Shown one piece after another: positions 44,274 to 57,166 of a stretch of 64,000 nucleotides of DNA (positions are counted from its first letter, which is position 1; every line of letters starts with the position of its first letter). The DNA comes from Osedax fenrisi (Eukaryota > Annelida > Polychaeta > Sabellida > Siboglinidae), in contig OZ025244.1 of NCBI GenBank assembly GCA_964019155.1, positions 23,073,529-23,137,528 on the forward strand, read 5' to 3'. The notes under the pieces are model-generated. The model was given only the letters and a program-made list of their open reading frames with translations, did not search any database and had not been told where the DNA came from. Both the position numbers and the translations under genes were made by a program.

Positions 44274-46006
44274 CGTGTATATCTAATTAAGTATTACTAA
44301 CCTACGTATTTAGGTTAACCTACGTATTAATTGACCACGCACTTACTACGTGTATAAACTAAATACGTAGGTTAGTATTAATAAATTCGTAATATAACCT
44401 ATAGGTGATCTGTAGAATATATTGCTTCCCAATATTTTAATATAAAAATCAAAACTACCAACTAAATTAAATTATATTTATTAATTGTATACATGTATTT
44501 TAGATATAGCGTATATCCGTATAGAGCTAGAGAGAACTTTCTCTATAGCTCTCTATGCGTATATCTTAGGTCAATTATGTTAGGTAAATTAATTATTTAT
44601 AAATAAATAATAAGATACACTGTTAAAAATTAGGGTACAGCGAATTCAATGTATAGGGTACATATCGTTAGAATATCACAACAATTTACCATGTACCCTA
44701 AATGGGGTACATGACTTTTAAACTCACTAGGGTACAATATATATATATATTTTTAGGATACATATATATTAAATATGAGGGTAAATGACTCTTAAATACA
44801 CTAGGGTACACTCTATATATTTATTAGGGTAAAGCTATGTTAAATATTAGGGTACGTGATTATTATATTTACATATCATGAAATTCAATTATAGTACATA
44901 TTATACAATATAATTATGGTACACGGTATCATATAATTAGGGTACAGCCAGCTAAAATTATTCAGGGTAGAGTTTGTTCATTTTTAGGGTACTGGTAGTA
45001 TTTATTAAAATTGTACCCAAATTAGGATACTGCTATGGGGACACTACTTACACCCTAAAAAGGCACTCTCTGTACCCTAATTTTTAACCGTGTAGATTTA
45101 TAAAAATTAATAATCTACCGGGTATGTATTTATAAATTATATATATATATATAATCAGACAATAATTAGTGACGAGTGTTTATTTAATTAGGTGATAATA
45201 TCAAATATATAGTCAGACTATATAACACATAATATGTATGCATAAGCATATAAGAATAAGCATATAAGCATAATCCTACCTCTACATTATTTACGAGTAA
45301 ATCAATGCGCGTAAATTATTATTGAATATTTTAAATTAGGTAGACAATTGTATAATACATTAATGTATAATATTCATACTAAAATACATATATAAATACA
45401 TATATGCAATGTATACATGTATTTAATATATAAACATATCTACATTATATATATATATAATTTAGTAACCAAATACACACAACTATTCTAATACACTAAT
45501 ATACACATATTCCGCACGCGCCCTATATGTAATAATATCCCTCTCGTGTATACAACATATATGTACATACATACATGCATGTATACACGTATGAATATCG
45601 CATGAATATTAATAACACGCATGTAATGACGCATCTGTCAATTATAAGCCAGGCGCCTAATTGGAATACGACCTATAGGCGCCCATTTTAATGGGACTTC
45701 CCGTATTTAAATTATCGCCTCCCCCCCCCCCCCCCCGTTAGACCACGTGTGTGATTAGCGCACGTGATCTAACGATGACGTAACGCATCCTATAATTACC
45801 ACCGTAGTCGTAGTCGTAATCACCATCGAACTGGGTAGCGAACGCTGTTTCGATTATGCGATACTTATTGATAATATCCGGTAATTATATACACGCTTTC
45901 CTGCTAATTACCCGATTCTATTTATAGATTTAAATATAGGTACATAATAATAACAATAATAGAATATAACAGTAATTATTAATATTAATATTATATTCTG
46001 TCATTA

Positions 46007-46048
<42 letters not shown>

Positions 46049-48210
46049 TATTATATATAAATAAGTTCGTTATTAATTAATATGTTTAATTGAATCGGAT
46101 ATTATTTATTAAAGTTTGAAGACTAGGTATAAGTCCCATCAAAGATTCATGTATAGGACATATATACATATAATATAATAAATAGAGATATAATACCTGC
46201 ATAACTGTATACAGTCAATTCTCGCTTTCTCAGAATCGCAGGGAACAACAATAATTATCTGATATATCGAGTTTCTGATATTTTTAATTATCATTAAATT
46301 ATTTACAATAATACAAACCAAACTAACACTCATACAAATTCTGAGTTATCGGGAATTGCATGTATACATAATAGTATCAATAATAATAAAAATAATATAA
46401 TAAATAAGTTATAAGTTATACCATAACAAATAAGCTTTATTATTGACGTTTAAACTAGGTAATCTATTGAACCTATAGGTAGGGATACCTATTATGACAG
46501 GGAGATAGGTTATTTCATAATGAAATTCTCCAATTTTACAATTATATATTGATATATAATATATTCTATGTATACTTAATTATATATATTATTATATTTA
46601 TGTATATCTAATTATGTCTATTTGTATATTTAATCCGTCGTACTCACAAATGTACCCGAATTACCACTCAAATAAATATATATATATATATATATATATA
46701 GATTTTCAAATTAAACAATAATTGTGTCATGTGTGAAGTTACGTAATCGTGTAATAATCAATATCGGCTACATTCCACCACTGCAGATGTCCACTCCCCA
46801 CCCCCATTAACCCCCATCACCCCACCGATATGGAAACATTAAGAAAAATACAATAAGAAAAATACTTCATTCAATAAATGATAATCATATTATATTCTAA
46901 TCTATATATTGCAGTGTATTTTTTAATGATTTTAAAATAGTTGTAAAATTCAAAAAATAATTATTTTGTTTTCAATTTTATATGAAAAAGAATCTAATAA
47001 AATTCATCTACTGATTTATACTAAATTAATAAGATTATGAATTTATTATAAAAAATATGATTTTTTTTTGTAGGAACTAATTCAAAAGTTGGGTGCAAAA
47101 AATAATGGGGGGCAATTTCCTACGATATATCCCTTAAAAAGGACTGGTATATTGTGTGTATTATATACTCACTCCTCTCGTATCAAGGTTGAATTCAACA
47201 AAGGGAGGAGGAGGCTGGTGTCACAGAGGTTACGTTAGCGGCGAGTCTTACGAATGGCTACAGGTGGACTTCCGTAAGGTCAAGGTCATAAGTTCGCTAG
47301 TCACTCAAGGTCGTTACAATAATGTTAGTATGACGATATTCTAGCCATGTATAGAGTGCATGTTATGTTATGCACTTGTAAATCACTATAATTATATACA
47401 TACATATGTATATATATATATTAATATTCGTATATGTATTGTTTTTATTTTAATAATAAATGTATCATAACTTATGATACACAGGTTATTATTATTAATA
47501 ATACACATATGTTCTGTATAGATATACCTATTCTATAGCATACAACATATATGTTGTGGACATATTTTCTGATATTACTATATTAATATTGATATAATAA
47601 ACTTAAAAAGCGAATAGCGTCACTACAATTTCATCCTCCTCCGATACTATTCAACCAGTACACAACAGTACACAACTTACACCTACATTCCAGTAAACAC
47701 TGCAGACATACTCAGAACAATATTATTACGTACACTATTTACCATGCAATATGAACAAATACTGTTTTTGATGATCATCATAATGAATCTCGAGCTGCAA
47801 TATAAAAATGATATATTGATTATTAAATCATAATATTATTATATTCTGCGGATGTTCCGATGATTTATTTTATATAATGATTTTCTGGGATGTTTTGATG
47901 ATATCAGTATTTGCTGGGCGATATATATTAATATTGCTTATACGACATATATGCACTATTATGGGGTGTCATATACTCCACCCCATGATAGTGGTGGTGT
48001 ATCATAATCATCACATTCATATGTGTATACTAATATCATATATTATCAACGTTACTATCAACGTTATTATCAATATTGTTATCAATATTGTTATCTATAT
48101 TTGTATCAATATTGTTATATATAATTGTTATATATATATACCGTTATCTCTGCAATAAGATTAGTATCTTCGGTGTATTCGATATATTATTATCAAAGTG
48201 TGTATCTACC

Positions 48211-48241
<31 letters not shown>

Positions 48242-48800
48242 CGAGTAATACGTAATGCATACCACTTCGAGTATGTATATTGTTACGTCATATATATATT
48301 AAAATATTGATCTTTACAACAACAACAACTACTACTACTGCCACTATAGTGGTTGAGGTATACCATCACACCACTGCCACTACCACTGCCACTACCACTA
48401 CCACTACCACTCCACTACCGTCACACCACTGCCACTACCACTGCCACTACCACTACTACTGCCACTATAGTGGTTGAGGTATATATATACAATCACACCA
48501 TTGTATACAATCACACCATTGCCACTATCACTACCATCACACCACTATCACTATCACTACAATCTTTCATCACACCACTGCCACTACCACTACCATAAAA
48601 TCTTCAGAATGAGATGCCCACTCGATATCGACTAGAGTACAGTAGAAACGGGAAGTGGTCTAGTTATCAATTATATAACAGCAGCAAGGTTGGTTACATA
48701 ACAATATCGATATGTCCTTCTTAATAGGACATACCCGCGGGTTAATAAGCATTTAAGCGATGTTATTGTTATGTATAAATTCACCTATTATATTACAAAT

Positions 48801-48832
<32 letters not shown>

Positions 48833-50374
48833 AATTGGTAGATATTTCTTTATATTTTATGTATACTTGTATAATAAATCATTATATTATGTGATATTAT
48901 ATATAATAAAATATATATTTGACAAATGTAACCCTATGAATATACCCAATATGAAGTATTATATATATATATATATTCTATGTAGATGATTATATATGAA
49001 CACGCTATTTATTGTATGCAATATTCCAAATGGTGTGCGTGATTTATAATAATGTTACATAATTATAAAAAATATTTCACAATTTGACGAATTGAAGTTA
49101 TGATTATAATTACGTCAAAACATCGATATTTGAGAAATGATATCATGTCAATAGGCTATATATTAAATTTAATTATATATATATGTAAGGATATGTATAT
49201 GTATTGACTATTCTTATTTATATTACAAAGCACGACATGCACGATATGCATGTATCGTGATGAATATGTGTGTGTGCCAGAAAACATAATATAATTGTAA
49301 TTTATTGATTTTCTGTAGATTCTTCATCTATTTTTACGATTGCATAATGATTAATATAACTATTATTCGAGCTAGTAAGTAGTATTATTATAATTATTGC
49401 AATTGTTATAATATATTATCAAGGACGTTTCCTTGATAATACGAAAAACAGTACGAATGAAATACTCATTTAATTGTTATTATCGATTATTTTCACGCTG
49501 TTCTTATCACAAATCTTAGATTTTCACTGGCAATACAAGACAAAATACATCTGTCCGCGTAGAGTTAAAGCCCCCGATTATCGCTCAGATAATACGTTTA
49601 ATTCCGGTTTCTTTGGAGAGAAAGATCATCGCCTGCGTAAGATTCGAATATTACGGATGTGATTGGAAAGGTACGTGTTGTCTTTAATGATATATATATA
49701 TATAGACATATCAACATTTTATTAAAATCATGAAATAAAGGACTACTAAATATTATGTATTAAATAATCTATTTAATTCATTATAATGTATTAATATTCA
49801 CATTAATTTGTAATGAAATAATTTGTTTATATTGAGATTTCAAAACTCGGCTAGGTATATAACTTATATATTATATTATATATTATAACTTATATAACCT
49901 ATATAACTTTATATGTATATGTATTGTTGTAAAACTAATAAATATATACTTAATTTTATTACAATTATTAAATTTCCAGTTATTTAAACTAAGAACTTAG
50001 CTTTTATATGTAAATTAATTAAAAAACTTAAAATGACCTTTAAAGTGTTTATTTTATGGTTCTATTTTACGTAAAATATGATTTTTTTGATAAAACATGA
50101 TTTATATATCATTTTAAAGATAATAATTTATATAAAAAAAAATTGTAAATACAATTATTGTTCTCAATTTCAGAGGTCGCACCTATAGGTATACCCTATA
50201 CCCTATCCGCTAAATGAATTGTACACTATCATATATAATTAACATCCTATTATATTATGTGATGTATGTGTTTGTATGTGATTCACATACATAATATATT
50301 ATTGCAGTATATTAAATATGCATAGGTTCATTTGTTGTGTATATACACAACATGTCTATTTTGCGTGAAAAAAA

Positions 50375-50463
<89 letters not shown>

Positions 50464-50583
50464 TATATAATCATATATCATCTTAAATTTATTAATCACA
50501 CAACGTGACTTCGGTAATTACGTAATAAAGTGAATCTAGACCACATGATCGCATAAACACAATCGTATACAATATGTGCAAGA

Positions 50584-50629
<46 letters not shown>

Positions 50630-53416
50630 ATGTATGTGTATGTGTATGTGTGTGTGTTTGTGTGCGTGCGTGTGTGTGTGAGCTAATTATATATAATAAT
50701 GCACATTATTTACATTATTTACATTATTAAATACATTATAATGATAATGTGCTATATTGGTACTTATCATAGGTGTGACCATGGTGACTGCAGTGGTCAG
50801 AGGTTATAACCTATATACTGACCACCCCTCGCACTCGTGCATATAACAATATAATGTATTTAATAATGAACGAGAACAATAAATAAACTAAACTATAAAA
50901 TAAAACAATGTATATAATTAGTAATCGTGCAAGATTAAAATAAGTGACTATAGTAATATTACATTGATGCTATGCAGACATCATGAGGAGCGATGTAATG
51001 TAAGGTAGGTGCCTTTACAAACCCTATAGGGTGTTCACTGATAGATCTAATGGAGGTAAAGGGGTGGGTTACCAGTAAAATGGAACAATATATCTGACAC
51101 CATGTTTTCGATATTTAAGGGATGATATGTGAGGGCAAATTAGGGAAATGTCGTTTGTGTATCGTAGGAAGTTAGTGGGCGTCTAGGTATTAGTATACTA
51201 ATACCTGTATCATCTATATCTATATCTAATATCATATAATAGTATACTAATATATTATATATAATATACTATAGGGTATACCCTATAGGGCAGTCATACA
51301 AGGAGAAGATAGAGCATAACTGGAGTTATGATCGTGTGAGATGAGGTGTATAAGGGGGCGATTCTTAGAGGGAACCAATTAGATGCCGGAGCTGGTGCGA
51401 GCGAGTCAATAAGGGAATGATCAAAGCGATTAATGATGGAGTAAATGATGTGTATACGCATGCGTATATGCAGTGCATAATTAATGAATATTATGCACGA
51501 ATAATTCGAGTTAATTGGGGAATAGAGAAATATATATCTATATACATATACATATATATATATATATATAGTCAACTCCCGATAAGTCGTACTCGCAAGG
51601 GACCGGGAAAAGTGTCCGACTTAGCGATATGTCCGACTTATCCGTAGTCCAACTTACCGAGAATTGACTGTATATAAGATAAACAAAACGCGTGTATAGT
51701 TATACCACATCCATTTTAAAAGAGAGCTACGATTTTGTATTATTATTTATTTATTTAAATTAATCTATACAAACACATTCATATGCACATATATATACGC
51801 AAACATACACACATACATACGCGGACAATAAAAACTATCTTTTAAGCCGCGATTATTATTAACACATGCGAAACTTTACGAACCGCGAAATCATCATACG
51901 CTGAATCGCAACGTAAACAATATTTACGAGAGAGTTTCAAGATTAGGTTTCGCCATCTATCGTCGAGACGGTTATCACAATCGCGTTTATAGGTGGCGAT
52001 GTTTTAATAATTTAAGTAATGTAATAAAGGCATAAATTATATTATCATAATAATTATTAACGATGTTTGTAGTCTTAAATTAAAACTTAATTTATCATTG
52101 ATTTAATAATTTTTTAAATAGAAGATATGTACATTATATTAATGTTTAAAATATGCATTACGATAATGTATCTAGATAGTAATAATTATAGTATGCAGAT
52201 ATTGTAAATATTTAAAATGGCGATACCGTCGATTTGATTAATTCATCAGCGACGTCACATCTGATTACCTGCTAGTGGAACGAGATATTTAGCAATGACG
52301 TAATATTATCTAGGATTACCTAACATTACGTAACAAATGAAATACGCCTGTCTCGAGAGCTTATTTACCACCGGATATATACGTCGCTTCACACCTCTAA
52401 ACAATACGTGTCACTATTGTATTATACGTAATTGTTTTAATCATATATGACAAGTGTTAAAGGGCGTCACGTCTATAGACGTAATAGTATTGGATGTAAA
52501 TATGTGAGAAATATATAAATTAATTGAATTAAATTGTTGATATTTGAATATGTAAAAGTCAAGTTATCGATTATGTTTTTATTGATTGATTTTTTATTTA
52601 TTTTCATATATTATATTCGAAAATATACATTTGAAATATTTTCTATCGATAACATACATTATTGAAATAAATAAATAATAATACGAAATCGAACCATAAA
52701 AACATAAATTTACACTATACATTTAAAAATATATAGTTATCGTAAAAATAAACGAAAAATAATCGAAAATGAATAATATCATAGATAAATTACATTGCCT
52801 GATAAATTATCCAGAACATCGAAATAATTGTCAAAAATTTTCGCAACTTAAAATAAATTTAATTATGTTTATTTTGTAACTTGTAATAATACTAAATTAT
52901 GATATTTCATCATATTGATAATATATTTATAAATATATAAATGCAGTATTTATAATCATCTTCCATATATTCTAATTATCAGTACATATATACATGTACA
53001 CATATATAACTCTGCATTGTGTAATACTGCCTATAAGAAATAATATATTCGTAAACCTGCATGTACATTATACATAGTAGTATTGTACTCTGTATACAGA
53101 TATACAGATATACTATAGTATAGGAGTATACTCTTATTATTATGCAATACACGTCATGTACAATAGAATGCAACATGAAGCCTGGTTTCCGACCTAATTA
53201 ATTACAATTAATTAACGTTGTCTACACACTACGCGCCGCAGCACGCTAGCGATGTCTATTAATAGATTTCTATTTATAGATCAACGCGAAATATGTATCT
53301 TGTTATTAATGTTTCCCCCGCCAGGTTTCATTAGTTTCATTAATGTCGTCGGTTTCCCTAATATGTTATGCGTGTATACATTGTTTATAAATAATGTATT
53401 CGCTGTTTTATATGAA

Positions 53417-53467
<51 letters not shown>

Positions 53468-54208
53468 TTTTAATATTTAGATTACATCACATATAGGTAT
53501 GACAATTTTTATTTATATTCGTTTAGATATTTAAAATATTAAAGGTTATATATATATATATGAATATTCAACCTATGTCTAATTCATGTTCACATAATAT
53601 TATAATAACACCGGGAAATACAATACTCCCTGGTAATACTCGAAATTAAAAATGACTAAATTTAAAGAATAATACTAATCCAGCATATGTGCCATGGTAC
53701 AACTGCAGTTACATATACCACATACACACACACGTGTACTGTATATTCGCACATTCTACATACTACACCGTATAATGTATACACTGTGTATTATACACTA
53801 TCGATCAGACACGCACACGCACACATTGAGTATATATATGTTATAAGATATGTTGCAGACATACACTGTACTACAGTTACTGAGGTATACAATAAGTAGT
53901 ATCAGTGACTAATTCCAACACACACACACACACACTTAGCGATATTAACACCGTCAGTGCGGTGATCTTAATGTAGTCACGTGTTTCCTGTGCATTGTTA
54001 ACCACGTGTGTATTTAGTGAGCGATAATTAATATTTAATCATCAGTATCAGTAGTATATTACTTTTGTAAATATTGTATGTGTGATATATTCATACCATG
54101 GTATCGATGGTACGGTGCATCGTGTGGTTTTATTCGGAGCTAATAATACAAGTTATTATTATCGAATTATCATAATATTAGTTGTTTTAATACCTCGTAA
54201 TATTGCAT

Positions 54209-54297
<89 letters not shown>

Positions 54298-55697
54298 TAT
54301 ATAATAACAATAACAAGAATAATAACAGTAATAGTAAGAGTAATTATAATCATGATAATCATAATAATCATAAAATAATAAAATTTATAATAAAATAAAG
54401 CTAGCTAGCTTATAACGAGTATCATCATAATAATGTGTATTTGTTATCGATGATTATGATGATGATTATGATTTTATGATAGTCGACGATGGCGATGAGA
54501 TAATATGATATTATAAGATATCACACACGTGATGTGATTACGATTGTGGTGACTAGGTATATGATAATAATGCGTATTATAATTGGTATTCTGATTATAC
54601 TACCGATGAAAGTTGTTGATGACGAAGGTATAGAAGATATGACTCTCAATTGATGAATTTAGCTAAGTAGCCATAATTCCAATAACAAAGTATACTTTGT
54701 TGTATATATACAACTCAAACATGTTTAATAATTTGTAAAAAATAAACATTAAATAAATTAAACACGTGTTTTATGTCTGTATACTATAGTATAGTATAGT
54801 ATATTACTAGATACTATAGTATACACTATAAATAAGCGTATGTATAATGTAATATTATTAACTCGGGAGACACGTTGATAATAATATGTTATATATGTTT
54901 TAAATACAAAATATATTGTATGTAAGAGTACTTTACTTGATGTATTATTTGTGATTCTACACGAATGTGGGATATTATCACGTGACAATGTATTGTATTC
55001 CACTTTATATGTGTTATACATTATATATATATATGTATATATATATATATTGTTATTGTTATTGATGTGTGTATAGTAATGCCTGTGTGGAGTAGGTGGT
55101 CAGACACACACGCAGTAAGACCCGCGTTGCAAACCTCGTCCGGATCATTAACATATATTTTAATATATAATAACCTATAGGTCTTAACATAATATTTTGA
55201 ATTGATCTTAAATAATTGTGTATAAATAAATGATCGACTCTCGTTAAAACCATGGATGCCTTAACATGAGAGCGGCTTCGAAGGTACATTAGAGCCATAT
55301 GTGGTTATAAGTGAAAACTTCATCTAAGTTCCTGGATGGTATAAATGGACTCCACTAAATAACAATAATGTTAAATAAACAATTGTGTTATATGTTGGAG
55401 TCCTTTCATTCAGGAACATAAGTGACTTTATTTTACTTATACACAAATGGCTCCGGTATTCTTTTGAATCCGCTCCCGTATTAAGGATAACTATTTAATG
55501 AAATCCTATAATGTTGTATACCGATATGTTATGTTATATATTATATGATATCAGTGACACGATGACATATCCTCTACTAATAGTATAGAATAATAATAAA
55601 GAAACTTGTCTATCGTAACATTTAAACATTGAAAGATTATATGCTATAGGTTTTATTGAGTGTTCCGTTATATAGATGGTGGTTAGGTAGGCTATGC

Positions 55698-55750
<53 letters not shown>

Positions 55751-57084
55751 AATATTATAATACCTCTTTTACATAATTCAAATAAACTGAATTCAGATAA
55801 AAGTTCTTTGAATATCACATAATACCCATACACTTTTGGATATTTGGTAACTTTCTAATTACAAAATATATACACTCATACAATTAGGTATTTTTGATAA
55901 TGTTTTAAGAAATTGACTTTCATTAAAAAGAGTTATTTCTCTATGTACTTTATAGAAAAGGTGGAGTCTTTTCATCCCTTCCAGGAACTAAGATGAAGTT
56001 TTCACTTATAACCATATATGGCTCTAATGTCCTTTCGAAGCCTATCTCATGTTAAGCCATCCATGGTTTTAACGAGAGCCTATCATTTATTACACAATTA
56101 TATAATATCACTTCTAACTAATATTTTAAGACCCATTTTAATGGTCCGGACGAGGCTCTAACTCGCGTCCTACTGCTTGTGTATCTGCCGATTAGTCAAC
56201 TGAGCTACACAGGCAATATATATATATATATATATAATTAATATTAAATATCACTAGAAATGATTATTAATCCTAATATCGATGTGGTACGTTAGTGAAG
56301 CACGGTTCGCTAGAGTTCGCTGTGCTGACCACTTCCGCTGTAATGCTTAATGTAATTAGTTTACAGGACCGGAAGTAACTAGTCTATATTCTCTACCGCG
56401 CGCACCTGCGTACCTATAGGCACCTGCGTTCATATTAATCACGTGACCGGCCGATGTTATTATTCCCACAGTTGTGTGTGCTGCGTACCTATCGCGCTAC
56501 AAACTACGCGTACTGTTACGTAATATCAAGGACAGGACACACAGGGGTTGGCATTAGCATATCTCTCGTATAGGTGAACATCGCATATGTCGCATGCATA
56601 GGTGAGGTTATCATAACGAGCTTGCTATAAAAGATTGCCTACATATTTATATATTACATATTTATATATTATATATGCACATAGAAATATCTATACATTT
56701 AATTCAATTTTCAATATTTGTATCGCATCTAATGATTACAAATAAATTAGCTAATTTGTTAATTTACAATGATTATATAGCACTTGTCTTTCCTGCGGTG
56801 GGTGACATCATTAAAGCTGAACTTTAACACGTTACGTAACACTAGTAATGGAGTTAACGTGTTCTCGCTGGCTTAATGATGAGTCATCATTGATGATAAC
56901 ACACCTGTCGTCCAGTTATCAACACGTAAATGGCGGACAATGTCCACTTACAACAATAACCTTTATCTTATAATGTAGAGAGTAAATGCAATTATTTAAT
57001 GTATATCAAGTACTTGTTTATATTTATATATGTATAAACACTCCGATAAATACTAATATATATTAATGTATTAATCGAGTATAC

Positions 57085-57166
<82 letters not shown>

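Larger units (their letters stand above)
32910..47187 (+). other. DDR intron of 14.3 kb, filled with mobile elements
   Basis: The intron runs from donor GTTTAA to acceptor ATCAAG, splitting an Arg codon in phase 2. Besides the entries listed separately (pogo-like element, AGGGGAAAG-type element, two RTE copies, inverted duplication, TTAGGGTA element), it holds AT-rich filler. It also has a 34515-34874 open frame containing GTAGAG repeats and a GTGTGCGGT-rich patch at about 43840-44110. I see no further DDR exon in it, and none is needed because the flanking exons join cleanly. Confidence 0.75.

Noticed and set aside
47310..47315. Alternative splice donor GTCGTT for the second DDR exon
   Set aside because: It would remove the Arg of TQGR and break the phase match with the next exon.
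48312..48597. Possible CRISPR-like or regularly spaced repeat array
   Set aside because: It is a degenerate triplet repeat with one longer unit in an animal intron; spacing is irregular.
49474..49662. 62-codon plus-strand ORF over a DDR exon
   Set aside because: The DDR sequence lies in another frame (codons from 49520); this ORF has no similarity to anything I recognise.
51294..51575. 93-codon minus-strand ORF
   Set aside because: Half is a (TA)n translation; the rest (SLAPAPASNWFPLRIAPL) matches nothing I know.
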